64,000 bases of DNA. Origin: Sinorhizobium sp. A49. GTDB taxonomy: Bacteria > Pseudomonadota > Alphaproteobacteria > Rhizobiales > Rhizobiaceae. Below are positions 19,254 through 28,091 of the stretch, one piece after another (position 1 is the first letter of the stretch; each line of letters starts with the position of its first letter). Below the pieces are notes generated by a model that had not been told where the DNA came from, made no database searches, and saw only the letters and a list, made by a program, of their open reading frames with translations. The position numbers and the translations under genes were made by a program. The stretch lies in NCBI RefSeq assembly GCF_002002725.1, contig NZ_MUNW01000054.1, forward strand, positions 62,001 through 126,000. Direction: 5' to 3'.

Positions 19254-20327
19254 ATGAACAAACAATCCAGTGCGACGTCGCCTCTCCTCCTGAAAGGCGC
19301 CGCAGCAGCGCTCTGCGTCATGGCCGGCGCACAGCCGGCGACGGCTTCAGAAGCGGAACCCGTCGAATATGTCCGTGTCTGTGATGCCTATGGCAACGGC
19401 TTCTTCTATGTACCGGGCACCGAAACCTGCCTGAAGATCAGTGGCTATCTGCGCCACGAGGTTGCTGCAGGCGACGATGTCTACTGGGGCGGCTCGCTCG
19501 ATGGCATGCCTGGCAAGGCGCGAGCCACGCTGCGTTTTGACGCTCGCAACGAAACCGAACTCGGAACGTTGCGCTCCTATCTGGAGACGCGTTTCGAGCA
19601 CAAGGCATCCGGAGAGCGCATCTATATTTCAGAAGCACTGATCGAGCTTGCCGGCTTCTCGGTCGGCATTGCCGATTCCCTTTTTGCGAACTGGACCTGG
19701 GGTGCCGGCAACGTCATCTACGACGACGTCATCTACTACTCCGGCGACCGCACGATGCAGGCGAGCTACACCCACGACTTCGGGAACGGTTTCTCCGCCA
19801 TGGTTGGCGCCGAGGAAGGCAATGGCTCGTGGGAACTGGAGACGGTCGATGCAGCCGGCGTGACCCAGCGCGAGTGGTTCGATCTCCGGGCCGATGGCAT
19901 CCCGCATCTCCTTGGCGGCGTCAAGTACGAGCAGGACTGGGGCGTGCTCTTCGGCATGGCTGCCTACGACACGCGCTACGATGCCTGGGCCCTCAAGGCG
20001 CGCGTCAATCTTGACCTCACCGAGGCGCTCTCGTTGTTCGTCATGGGCAGCTACCAGTCCGACCCCAGCCGGCCGAACTACTACGGCAGCTGGTATGGCG
20101 ATTGGGCGATGTGGGGCGGCTTTTCCGCAAATGTCAGCGAAAAGGCCACCGTCAACAGCCAGATCTCGTTCGAGGAGGACGGCACGTGGAACGCGGCGCT
20201 CAACGTCGCCTACGAGGTTGCGCCGGGCTTCAAGATAACGCCGGAGCTTGACTACACCGCCTTCCGCGGTTTCCGCGGACACGAAGACGCCTTCGGCGGC
20301 GTTGTGCGCTTCCAGCGAAACTTCTAA
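19254..20327 (+). CDS. Outer-membrane porin of the Rhizobiales Porin_2 family
   Basis: A 357-residue outer-membrane barrel. The signal peptide spans about residues 1-31 (G-A-A-A-A-L-C-V-M-A-G-A). The mature start carries the diagnostic rhizobial porin motif R-V-C-D-A-Y-G-N-G-F-F-Y-V-P-G, then C-L-K-I-S-G-Y-L-R. Alternating amphipathic strands continue to a final phenylalanine in R-F-Q-R-N-F, the BAM recognition end. It forms a passive channel for small solutes. It is preceded by its own gap after the LVIVD terminator, so it probably has its own promoter. It may serve the uptake systems around it. Confidence 0.9.
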   Translation: MNKQSSATSPLLLKGAAAALCVMAGAQPATASEAEPVEYVRVCDAYGNGFFYVPGTETCLKISGYLRHEVAAGDDVYWGGSLDGMPGKARATLRFDARNETELGTLRSYLETRFEHKASGERIYISEALIELAGFSVGIADSLFANWTWGAGNVIYDDVIYYSGDRTMQASYTHDFGNGFSAMVGAEEGNGSWELETVDAAGVTQREWFDLRADGIPHLLGGVKYEQDWGVLFGMAAYDTRYDAWALKARVNLDLTEALSLFVMGSYQSDPSRPNYYGSWYGDWAMWGGFSANVSEKATVNSQISFEEDGTWNAALNVAYEVAPGFKITPELDYTAFRGFRGHEDAFGGVVRFQRNF

Positions 20328-20469
20328 ACATGCGAGCAAGCGTCGGCGGCGACATCACCGCCGGCGCATGTCTAAGCTCGCCAACGAGCGCGACGAATGA
20401 TGTGGTTGAAATCGGCACGACGAGGCAGGCGCTCCGTTCAGCCATGGCTGCATCGCCAATCTTTTTCAT

Positions 20470-20975
20470 GCCGCCTAATCGGGGCGTCAGCAGCAGGCCG
20501 CTTTCGAGGCGATAAGCACGCTCCAGTTCAGCGCCGACGCTGAACCGCAGTTGCTCCTGTGCGAACCCTTTGAGATCGACTTTGGTACCGTCGCCGTTCG
20601 AGACGCTATAGTCGTCAACGGTCTCGTTGAGGAGGACGGCACGTAGCGCAGGAGTGAGTACGGTTGCGTCCCCGAGTTGCCACTGCCCCTGCAGTTTCGA
20701 GTCCCACATCACCCGGTACGTATCGAACGAGCCGTCGAAATGTTCCGTGTCGACGTCGTTCCAGGAACCGCCGTAAAGCAGGCTGGTGTCGAGGAACACG
20801 CCGGAGCCGAGCTCGAACGAAGCATAGGGGCCGGTCAGCCAGCCGTTACCTGTAAGTTCGGCATCGGCGTCGGTGGGGTCAGTCATGCTGTCGAAGTGGA
20901 ACGACAGGCCGATCAGGGCCTTCTCCGACAGCAGATAGTCGGCGCCGGCAGAGATGAGACCGAAGGTACCCCAGC
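20470..20975 (-). pseudogene. Autotransporter beta-barrel remnant
   Basis: The minus-strand frame encodes barrel-like sequence: D-Y-L-L-S-E-K-A-L-I-G-L-S-F-H-F-D, G-N-G-W-L-T-G-P-Y-A-S-F-E-L, L-L-Y-G-G-S-W-N-D-V-D and L-T-P-A-L-R-A-V-L-L-N-E, typical of the C-terminal domain of type V secretion proteins. The passenger domain is missing, and after L-T-P-R-L-G-G the barrel does not finish; no terminal aromatic residue follows. It is therefore a broken fragment, downstream of and facing the porin gene. Confidence 0.65.
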
Positions 20976-21337
20976 GTCCGCCATTCTCATCACGTCTGCC
21001 TACCGTTTTCCGGTCCTCCCTGCCGCGTTCAAACACGGCTATCATCCAGGCTTCGCTGCTTAGCGGGAACCATCCGCTAGCTAAGTCAGGCGAGCGGCAT
21101 TATCCCGTCGATAGCGGCCGCCGCTCCCTAACTGCCGACGGCGTGACCGGGTCTTTTCCACCGCCAGCCATCAACGCAAATCGCTGCCGCAGCCGGTCTT
21201 GTGCCACAAGGGTTCTTGCAACCAGGATTCCTCCAGCGGATTATTTCTCGCCAAACTTGCATAAAGCGAAACGGCTCATTAGTCACACGGCACGTCAGGA
21301 ATCGTTGTCAGTCTTGTTTGATGAAAGGACAGAAATC
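20976..21337. other. Intergenic region, no supported gene
   Basis: About 360 bases between the autotransporter remnant and the AsmA-like gene. No credible gene is seen; probably decayed upstream sequence of the remnant plus the promoter of the following gene (TTGCATAAAGCG...CACGGC near 21256). Confidence 0.4.
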
Positions 21338-23500
21338 GTGCCGCAGGCAGAAATTCGAACCGGCAATGGCGGCCGCAAAGCGCTTTGGGCCACCGTTGCG
21401 GTCGTCGCGCTCGCAGTGGCCGGCGCAACCGCTGGCAAGTTCATGCTCACAAGGGCGGCCGACAGGTTTCTTGTCGACCGTGGCGGCAAGGCAGCTGCGG
21501 TCGAGGTGGATTTTCTCGGGCGCGTTCATATGCGCGACGTTACACTTCCCTTCGCCGGCGGCCGCAGTGTGCGGGTCGCTGCCATCGACGGACGACCCAG
21601 GATTTCCTTCCTGAAAGGCGGGTTCGAGTTGAAAGGTATCGAACTCGACCTGGCGGTGGGCAAGCTTTCCGTGCCGCAGGCAAGCGTCGAGGAGCCCAAT
21701 TTCGCAACGGACGCCGCAAAGGCCGGCGATCAGGCCAACGTGACGCCATTGAAACGCATTGAACGTTTTGCGGCGAAGCGTGTCGTGGCGCCGGAGGTTA
21801 CGGTCAGTCAGGTGTTCGCCGGCTCCAAACAAATGACCGTCTACAAGAACGTTGCTTTTGAGGATATCGCCGGCGGTCGCGTGGCGCGTTATTCCGCCAG
21901 CGGGGCGAACTTCGAGTTGGCGCTGGAAATCCAGGATGGGGACGGCGCACCGAAGCAGGAGGAAATGAGCGGCTCCATGGGCGCCATGAGCGGCAAGGAC
22001 TTTGATGCAGCCTACCTCGCCCGGATTTACGGGGAAAAGGCCGGTCCTGGCGACAAGGAACCCAAACCACTCTACGGCCCGATTTCGGTCAAAAACATCG
22101 TCCTGTCGCACGGCACGTCGTCTTTCAGATATGACGAGGTGCAAAGCAGCGGCTTGAGCGTCCGCATGCCGACCGAACCACTTCTTGAAACACTTGAGAA
22201 ACTTGAGAAACTGCAATCGGCCGATCTGGACGCACTGCCGCCTGCCGAGCGTCAGGCATTTTTCAAACGCGCCCTTTCCCTTGCCGACATCATCGGCAAG
22301 GGCGACATCGAGATGCTCGGTCTCAAGACGCAGATCTCCGAAGAGGACGACAGCGGCGAGAGCAAGACAATTGAACTGGCCATCGACAAGATGGCGGTCC
22401 AACTCGAAGGCCGTACCTTTAACGGTGCCATGCACGGAGTTTCCATCGGCGAAGGCGCCGACTACGCCAAGTTCTCCGAAGCGAGCATCAGTGGCTTCTC
22501 CTGGGATCCGACCATGGAAGCGCTGACGAAGCTGGTAGAGTTGAACGAAGAGCAGCTTGAAGACTTCCCCCTCACAACGCTCATGCCGGAGTTCGGCACG
22601 ATCCGGTTGAAGGGTCTGGACGTCGACATGCCTGGCGAGACAGCAAGTGTGGCGGAAAGCGAAGCCGGCGAGGATGAACAAGGCGCACCCGGCGCTGACA
22701 CCGACCCATCTGCAAGCGCCGAGACATTGCCCGACAGGGATCCGTCTGATGGCGCCGACAACCAGGACGCTCCATTGGACGAGGCACCAGCGGACCAGGC
22801 GACCATGCCTTCGGTCCCTGAGCGCATACGGTTTACACTGGACAGCTATGAGGTGGCATTGACCAAGCCTCGCAATGGCATCCCGACGGAAGTCCGCATC
22901 GCCTATCAAGATCTCAGCGTGCCCGTTCCGTCGGACGCCGAAGACGAAGCCTCCAAGGCGCTGCGCCAGCTCGGTCTTGACAAGCTGATCATTTCTTCCA
23001 ACTTCGAACTGGCCTGGGACGAGCCGAAGGAGAACCTCGTCATCAAGGAGATTTCCTTGAGCGGCAAGGACATGGGCAGCCTTTCCTTCTCGGGGATCAT
23101 GGGCGGTGCCACCAAGGACTTCTTCTCCGGTGACATGACCGCGGCACAGATGGCACTCTTTGGCCTCACGGTCCGGGAGGCCAAGCTCAAGTTCGAAGAC
23201 AAGGGGATCATGACCAAGGGCATAAAGCTCTATGCCGATGAGAACGCCATGACCGAAGACAGCGTGCGCGGAATCCTCGTGATGATGACGACGGCGGGCT
23301 TGCAACAGTTTGCGTCCACTCAACCGAAGCTGCAGGAGGCTGCGATGGCGCTTTCCCAGTTCATCAACAAGCCGGGAACGTTTACCCTGACGGCCAAGGC
23401 CAAGGACGCCGCCGGCATCAGTGCGCTCGAACTGGTCGGAGCCGCAGAACATCCTGCCCTTCTTCTCGATAAGGTCGATCTCGGCGCTACTGCGCAATAG
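21338..23500 (+). CDS. Large AsmA-like membrane-anchored periplasmic protein, function unknown
   Basis: A 720-residue protein if read from the GTG at 21338, preceded by AAAGGAC and followed by a short tail and one membrane helix (about residues 14-34, A-L-W-A-T-V-A-V-V-A-L-A-V-A-G-A). The rest is predicted outside the membrane and rich in beta strands, with F-L-V-D-R-G-G-K-A-A-A-V-E-V-D-F-L-G-R-V and G-F-E-L-K-G-I-E-L-D-L near the start, resembling AsmA/TamB-type proteins. An acidic, low-complexity linker lies at about residues 430-490. No catalytic motif is visible. A hairpin follows the stop. A role in envelope lipid or outer-membrane homeostasis would fit the fold, but I cannot assign one. 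Confidence 0.7.
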   Translation: MPQAEIRTGNGGRKALWATVAVVALAVAGATAGKFMLTRAADRFLVDRGGKAAAVEVDFLGRVHMRDVTLPFAGGRSVRVAAIDGRPRISFLKGGFELKGIELDLAVGKLSVPQASVEEPNFATDAAKAGDQANVTPLKRIERFAAKRVVAPEVTVSQVFAGSKQMTVYKNVAFEDIAGGRVARYSASGANFELALEIQDGDGAPKQEEMSGSMGAMSGKDFDAAYLARIYGEKAGPGDKEPKPLYGPISVKNIVLSHGTSSFRYDEVQSSGLSVRMPTEPLLETLEKLEKLQSADLDALPPAERQAFFKRALSLADIIGKGDIEMLGLKTQISEEDDSGESKTIELAIDKMAVQLEGRTFNGAMHGVSIGEGADYAKFSEASISGFSWDPTMEALTKLVELNEEQLEDFPLTTLMPEFGTIRLKGLDVDMPGETASVAESEAGEDEQGAPGADTDPSASAETLPDRDPSDGADNQDAPLDEAPADQATMPSVPERIRFTLDSYEVALTKPRNGIPTEVRIAYQDLSVPVPSDAEDEASKALRQLGLDKLIISSNFELAWDEPKENLVIKEISLSGKDMGSLSFSGIMGGATKDFFSGDMTAAQMALFGLTVREAKLKFEDKGIMTKGIKLYADENAMTEDSVRGILVMMTTAGLQQFASTQPKLQEAAMALSQFINKPGTFTLTAKAKDAAGISALELVGAAEHPALLLDKVDLGATAQ

Positions 23501-23508
23501 AGGAGCAG

Positions 23509-23528
23509 CGGGCTCCGAAAGGAGCCCG
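23509..23528 (+). terminator. Hairpin with GAAA tetraloop
   Basis: CGGGCTCC (23509-23516) pairs with GGAGCCCG (23521-23528) around a GAAA loop, eight bases after the AsmA-like stop. No T-run follows, so termination strength is uncertain. Confidence 0.6.
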
Positions 23529-23618
23529 ACGCTGGCCATATCGCCATCTCACGAATTGGCGCGAGCAAGCGCGAATGACACGTTGAACGGATTGCGGCGG
23601 AACGCCGACAGCCGCCAA

Positions 23619-23639
23619 ACGTTGCCTTTTTGGCAACGT
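23619..23639. promoter_or_regulatory. Dyad ACGTTGCC-N5-GGCAACGT upstream of the ferredoxin gene
   Basis: A perfect inverted repeat of eight bases with a 5-bp TTTTT centre lies 81 bases before the ferredoxin start. Its core TTGCC-N5-GGCAA recurs twice in the control region of the operon at 24958-33397 (33476 and 33511) with the same spacing. This suggests a common regulator, most simply the LysR protein at 26349-27272. Confidence 0.7.
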
Positions 23640-23720
23640 CCGTTGCGAATATCTATGCTTCTTCGCCAGGAGAAACTCTGAAACATTGTGCTTGCAAGCA
23701 ACTCATCAGAGGCAAGCAAG

Positions 23721-24059
23721 ATGGCCTATGTCATTACAGAGCCGTGCATCGACGTGAAAGACGGCGACTGCACCGCGGCCTGTCCTGTCGACTGCATCTA
23801 CGAAGGTGGACGTACGTACTACATCCATCCGGAAGAATGCATAAACTGCGGGCTCTGTCTGTCGATCTGTCCCGTCGATGCCATTGTCTGGGACCAGGAA
23901 ATCTCCGGGAGCCAGCGCCATTTCATCGCCGTCAACAAGGAGTTCTTCGGCCCCGACGTTACCGCAATGGGGTCGCCTGGCGGATGGAGCAAAGAGTGCT
24001 CGACAGTGCTGGACCACCCGTTCGTTGCCAGCTTCGATAAGGCCGCAACAGTAGCATAG
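23721..24059 (+). CDS. 7Fe-type ferredoxin (FdxA-like)
   Basis: A 112-residue ferredoxin. Cysteines 9, 17, 21 (C-x7-C-x3-C-P) and 40, 43, 46, 50 (C-x2-C-x2-C-x3-C-P) match the [3Fe-4S][4Fe-4S] pattern of FdxA proteins; the C-terminal half is the usual extended tail. The ATG at 23721 follows AGAGG. It is 26 bases upstream of a dapA-type gene and carries the shared dyad in its promoter. It therefore probably supplies electrons to an oxidoreductase of this regulon, for example an enzyme working with the FAD protein at 29242-30597, rather than being a housekeeping ferredoxin. Confidence 0.9.
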   Translation: MAYVITEPCIDVKDGDCTAACPVDCIYEGGRTYYIHPEECINCGLCLSICPVDAIVWDQEISGSQRHFIAVNKEFFGPDVTAMGSPGGWSKECSTVLDHPFVASFDKAATVA

Positions 24060-24085
24060 CAGTATTTCAGCAGTAGGAACGAGAC

Positions 24086-24973
24086 ATGTCTGTGACCGAA
24101 TTCGGTGGCGTCGTTGCCGCCGTGCCGACGCCGTTCGACGATCAGGGCCGGATCGATACCGCAGCCTTTGTCGAACATGCTAGCTGGTGCCTGCACAATG
24201 GCTGTGATGGTCTGAATGTGCTGGGGACGACCGGCGAAGCCAACTCGCTGTCTTTCGAGCAGCGCAGGGCCGTCATGGTGGCCGCTGCCGAGGCGCTCGA
24301 TACGAAAAGACTAATGGTCGGCACCGGAACGCCGGACCTTGAGACGACGATCGCCCTCACAGCGCTCGCCGATCGCCTCGGCTATGCCGTTGCACTGGTC
24401 CTGCCACCCTATTACTACAAGCCGGCCTCGGACGACGGGCTTTTCGCCTGGTTCGAGCGCCTCATCCAGGCGACCGAGAAAAGCCCGATCCCGATCTATC
24501 TCTACAACTTTCCGCAAATGACCGGCATTACCTTCAGCCCGGCACTAGTCGCGAGACTTGCCGCGGCGTTTCCCGTTCGCATCAAGGGCGCCAAGGACAG
24601 CTCAGGCGATCTCGACTATGCCCGTCAGCTGGCCGCGATCCCGAACTTCGCCGTCTTTCCCAGCAACGAGGCGACGCTTGCCGATGCCGACGCCGACAAC
24701 TACGCCGGCACGATTTCCGCGACTGTCAATGTCGACCCGGGTCTGTCGGCCAAGCTCTGGAAGAGCCAGGGCGATATCCCTCTGCAAGATCGAGTGCTTC
24801 GTCTGCGGCAGGCGATTTCCGCCAACCCGCTGATTCCGTCCGTCAAATACCTGGTGGCCAAGAGATCGGGGAACCCAGTCTGGTTCAATGCGGCGCCGCC
24901 GCAGCCGCAGCTCGCCACGGCACACCGGTCTTCGCTCGACCTTCTCGCAGTTGAGGTTCACCAGCCGGAGTAA
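24086..24973 (+). CDS. DapA-family Schiff-base lyase (4-hydroxy-tetrahydrodipicolinate synthase-like)
   Basis: A 295-residue TIM-barrel enzyme with the canonical family residues: G-T-T-G-E (residues 47-51), the catalytic tyrosine in I-Y-L-Y-N-F-P (Y140) and the Schiff-base lysine in V-R-I-K-G-A-K-D (K167). The family covers lysine biosynthesis and many catabolic 2-oxo-acid aldolases and dehydratases. Its place in a catabolic regulon, behind a ferredoxin and with an aldehyde dehydrogenase in the same regulon, favours a catabolic role, possibly producing a semialdehyde. Its 3' end overlaps the convergent amidohydrolase gene by 16 bases. Substrate unknown. Confidence 0.85.
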   Translation: MSVTEFGGVVAAVPTPFDDQGRIDTAAFVEHASWCLHNGCDGLNVLGTTGEANSLSFEQRRAVMVAAAEALDTKRLMVGTGTPDLETTIALTALADRLGYAVALVLPPYYYKPASDDGLFAWFERLIQATEKSPIPIYLYNFPQMTGITFSPALVARLAAAFPVRIKGAKDSSGDLDYARQLAAIPNFAVFPSNEATLADADADNYAGTISATVNVDPGLSAKLWKSQGDIPLQDRVLRLRQAISANPLIPSVKYLVAKRSGNPVWFNAAPPQPQLATAHRSSLDLLAVEVHQPE

Positions 24974-26352
24974 TAAGCCCGCGTGGCAGCGGCGAGTTTG
25001 GTCACACGTTGACGCTCGCCGGTCAGCCGCGGAAGATCGGCGCGTGCCTGCTTCAGCAGTTCGGCCCGGGCGCCCTCATGGTCGATCCGGGTCAGCTTTC
25101 CATCACGCATGATCTCCTGTCCGCCGACGTAGAGACCTTTCGCGTGAGCCGCCGTCATCCGGGCGAGCAGAACCTCCGCCTCGTCCAGATCGTCGGTCAG
25201 GCTGTCGACGATCAGGGCGCTGTAGTCCACGAGCACCAAGTCGTCATTCCCTTGCGCATTCACGACCTTGGCGCCGACCTGGATCGCGGCGTCGAACACC
25301 CGCGCCGGCGTAAAGGTCCGTGTCACGTCCCTACCACCGTGCAGCAGATGGGCAAGGCGCAGTTCGCGCCAGAGATCCTGATCGTCGTCGAACCCCGTGC
25401 CGTCAAGACCGAACGCAAAAGCGGGCCCGCTTTCCGGCACCGCGGAGATTGGCGCCACGCCCGAACGCAAGCGCAAGTTTGCCGAGGGATTGGAAACGAG
25501 CTGTACACCCCGCGCAGCCAGCAGCTCCAGTTCATCCGGTCGCAACTGAACGCCGTGGGCAACCGCGAGGCGTGACGAGAGGAAACCGATTTCGTCGAGG
25601 TATCGCACGACGCCTTGCGGGAAGCGCCGGTCCAGCCACTGTCTCTGCCTCGGGCTTTCGAGCAGATGCATGTGAATGCGACGGCCTGTCGCGGCGGAAG
25701 CCTCGGCGATGCTTTCGAGCAGGGTGTTGGAACACCATTGCGGCCCGATCGGGCCGTACTGAATATCGATCAGCGGGCTGGTGTTTGCGGCAGCGACCGC
25801 GTCGGCCGCCGAAATCTGGACCGAGGGCGGCGCATAGTGCGGGATCGAGGCGCTGAGTTCGTCCCAGTCTGCCGGCGTGAGAAACGGTCGCAGCCGCTGC
25901 GGCCCACCGTCATAGGCCCAAGGGTCGTGATCCAGCAGGGGGCAGGAGAGCGCAAGTCGTATGCCCACATCGCGAGCGGCGCGCATCACGGCGCCAGCCT
26001 CTTCTACCAGCCGGTCGATATTCAGCGAGTTGTGGCAATGCATCGTCGCGCCGATACCCGTCTTCGCCAACCGGGAGAACGCCACGAGCGCTTCGAGGTA
26101 AGGGTCGGTTCGGGGCCTCAGCCGAAGGCCCGGGATCCAGACTTCCAGCGCATCGTCGATGTTACCGAAATCGAGCGTGCGGATGCCATAGCCGTGGTCA
26201 TGGGCGTTGACGGGCGGCGGCATGAGGAGAGCATTGGCCGGGATTGCTGGCGGTGAAACGCCGTCCGGCAGATGCCGCAAGAGATCCGCGCGGCGTGCAG
26301 CCTCATGACCGGGACGCAAGAGAAGTCGTCCGGGGATCGCTCCTGCGCTCAC
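24958..26352 (-). CDS. Amidohydrolase-superfamily deaminase/hydrolase
   Basis: A 464-residue metal hydrolase. The metal ligands are visible as N-A-H-D-H (HxH, about residue 50), H in I-H-M-H-L-L-E-S, H in A-V-A-H-G-V-Q-L and D in G-L-D-G-T-G-F-D-D-D. This layout matches the guanine deaminase/s-triazine hydrolase (TrzA/AtzA) group. The start is a GTG at 26352 overlapping the stop of the LysR gene as GTGA, so the two are coupled. It is the last gene of an eight-gene minus-strand operon. A nitrogen-containing ring or amidine as substrate would fit an NMT1-type importer at the operon start, but this is inference. Confidence 0.82.
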   Translation of the reverse strand: MSAGAIPGRLLLRPGHEAARRADLLRHLPDGVSPPAIPANALLMPPPVNAHDHGYGIRTLDFGNIDDALEVWIPGLRLRPRTDPYLEALVAFSRLAKTGIGATMHCHNSLNIDRLVEEAGAVMRAARDVGIRLALSCPLLDHDPWAYDGGPQRLRPFLTPADWDELSASIPHYAPPSVQISAADAVAAANTSPLIDIQYGPIGPQWCSNTLLESIAEASAATGRRIHMHLLESPRQRQWLDRRFPQGVVRYLDEIGFLSSRLAVAHGVQLRPDELELLAARGVQLVSNPSANLRLRSGVAPISAVPESGPAFAFGLDGTGFDDDQDLWRELRLAHLLHGGRDVTRTFTPARVFDAAIQVGAKVVNAQGNDDLVLVDYSALIVDSLTDDLDEAEVLLARMTAAHAKGLYVGGQEIMRDGKLTRIDHEGARAELLKQARADLPRLTGERQRVTKLAAATRAYYSGW

Positions 26353-27272
26353 GTGCGGATAGCCTCCATGATCTGATCGCTGAACCTCTGCAGTTCCGCG
26401 CCGACGAACTCGATGACAGCCTCGGCCGCGTGCGTGCGCTGGCGGCGCCGCTGAACGAGAATTCCGACGTGCAGGTTTTGAAGACGCGACCCGGAAAGCG
26501 GTATGGCTACAAGGTCACCCGCCTTGATCTCCGCCAGGAAACCGATCGGCGTGAAGAAGGCCACACCCTGGCCGGAGATCATGAAGGGCTTGAGCATCAT
26601 CTGACTGTTCGACAGCACAAAAGGCCGTCCGGTCCGCTCGAAGACGGACAATTCGATTTCGATGAGCGAACGGATCGGCTGGGTGTCGAGTTGCAGCAGA
26701 AGATCGTACTGGGCGCACTCGGCCAGTGAGACTTCCCGCTGCCTGGCCAGTGGGTGCCCACGCCCGACAAAAGCCATCAGCGGCATGGGCACGCGGAAGA
26801 GCATCTCCGTATCGTCCGGCCTTGCCAGATCGAAGGTCAACCCCATGTCGACGTCGCCTTCGGCCACCAGACTGCTGATGTTGCCGTGACCGGCGGTGTG
26901 GATATGGAAGCTCACACCGGGATGGATGCGGTGGAAGGCTTTGACCATGTCCGGCAGGAACTGGATGGCCAGGCTGTCGAGGCAGGACATCTGCACGCGG
27001 CCGGTCTTCTTTCCCTGCAACGCACCGAGGTCGCTGCGCAGAAGTTCGAAATTCTCGAGCGTGCCCCGAGCGTGGCGCAGCACGTTTTCACCCGCCACAG
27101 TCAGCTTCAAGCCGTTCGAAAGCCGCTCGAACAGGGCGATACCGAGCTCGTCCTCCAGTTTCTTGATCTGGCGACTGACCGCCGAGGATGCCACATGGAG
27201 CTCCTCGGAGGCCTTGCGAATGGACCCGGACCGTGCGACCGCGACAAAGTATTTCAAGATGCTGGCGTGCAT
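26349..27272 (-). CDS. LysR-family transcriptional regulator
   Basis: A 307-residue LysR protein read from the ATG at 27272 (M-H-A-S-I-L-K-Y-F), with GGGAAGG about ten bases upstream; a start at 27302 would add ten residues. The HTH is S-I-R-K-A-S-E-E-L-H-V-A-S-S-A-V-S-R-Q-I-K-K-L-E (about residues 17-40), followed by the effector-binding lobes. Unlike most LysR genes it lies inside the operon it probably controls, between the crotonase and amidohydrolase genes. The dyads TTGCC-N5-GGCAA at 23619, 33476 and 33511 are good candidates for its binding sites. Confidence 0.88.
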   Translation of the reverse strand: MHASILKYFVAVARSGSIRKASEELHVASSAVSRQIKKLEDELGIALFERLSNGLKLTVAGENVLRHARGTLENFELLRSDLGALQGKKTGRVQMSCLDSLAIQFLPDMVKAFHRIHPGVSFHIHTAGHGNISSLVAEGDVDMGLTFDLARPDDTEMLFRVPMPLMAFVGRGHPLARQREVSLAECAQYDLLLQLDTQPIRSLIEIELSVFERTGRPFVLSNSQMMLKPFMISGQGVAFFTPIGFLAEIKAGDLVAIPLSGSRLQNLHVGILVQRRRQRTHAAEAVIEFVGAELQRFSDQIMEAIRT

Positions 27273-27317
27273 TCGATTGGAACCTTCCCTCCCCCTGGGC
27301 ACCGACCTATAGCACGC

Positions 27318-28091
27318 TCACCGTCCCCTCCAAACGGGCGCACGCTTCTGCTGGAACGCACTGACACCTTCCATTGCGTCCTCGCTATTGAGCGCCCTCA
27401 CCAGCGCGGGCGTGCGCAGCGCTTGAGCCTCGGCGGGCGAAAGATGCCCGGTGCGATTGACCGTCTGCTTGATCGCCCGGAGCGAAAGGGGCGCGCAGGC
27501 GACGATTTCATTTGTCCAGCGTGCGACAGCGGCGTCGAGCTCCCCCGGTTCGGCGACCTCATTGACGATGCCAAACCCTTGCATTTCGGCGGCGGAAAAC
27601 CGCCGGCCCGTCAACAGCACGCCCATCGCAAGATTGTGGGGAATGCGCCTTTGCAACAGGACCATGCCGCCATCGAGCGGCAGGCGCCCGACGCGAGCCT
27701 CCGGTAGTCCGAAGGCCGCCGCCGTCGAGGCGACGACGATATCGCAGCCGAGCACCATCTCGAAGCCGCCGCCGAGCGCATAGCCGTTGACCCTGGCGAT
27801 AACGGGAACATCGAGAGAGCGGCGAAAAGCCAGCCCGCCAAAACCGTTCGGCCGACTTTCGGTCCAGTATTCGAGGCCGGTCGTTTCGGCCCCCTTCAGA
27901 TCTGCCCCGGCGCAGAATGCCCGTTCTCCGGCACCGGTCAGCACGACACAGCTTATGTCGTCGCGCGATTCGATCTCTTGCCAGATCGCCTCCAGTTCGC
28001 GTTCGGTTGCCGCGTCCACCGCATTCATCCGTTCCGGACGGCAAAGCGTGACGCTGGCAACGCGATCCTTTACGACGAACTCGACACTCAT
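27318..28091 (-). CDS. Enoyl-CoA hydratase/isomerase (crotonase) family protein
   Basis: A 257-residue crotonase. The oxyanion-hole part C-A-G-A-D-L-K-G and both catalytic glutamates of true hydratases are present: E in G-G-G-F-E-M-V-L-G-C-D and E in F-G-L-P-E-A-R-V-G, 20 residues apart as in the rat enzyme. It acts on an acyl-CoA in the cytoplasm. Its start overlaps the stop of the CoA-transferase gene by four bases (ATGA). Together with that gene it implies that the substrate of this pathway is activated to a CoA thioester and then hydrated. Confidence 0.87.
   Translation of the reverse strand: MSVEFVVKDRVASVTLCRPERMNAVDAATERELEAIWQEIESRDDISCVVLTGAGERAFCAGADLKGAETTGLEYWTESRPNGFGGLAFRRSLDVPVIARVNGYALGGGFEMVLGCDIVVASTAAAFGLPEARVGRLPLDGGMVLLQRRIPHNLAMGVLLTGRRFSAAEMQGFGIVNEVAEPGELDAAVARWTNEIVACAPLSLRAIKQTVNRTGHLSPAEAQALRTPALVRALNSEDAMEGVSAFQQKRAPVWRGR

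Noticed and set aside
20230-21045. Intact outer-membrane autotransporter gene
   Set aside because: Only part of the barrel is present; the frame then runs antisense into the porin gene without a proper barrel end.
21308-23539. 743-codon open frame on the minus strand
   Set aside because: Antisense to the AsmA-like gene; no ribosome site or family motif, and codon pattern fits the GC-rich shadow of the plus-strand gene.
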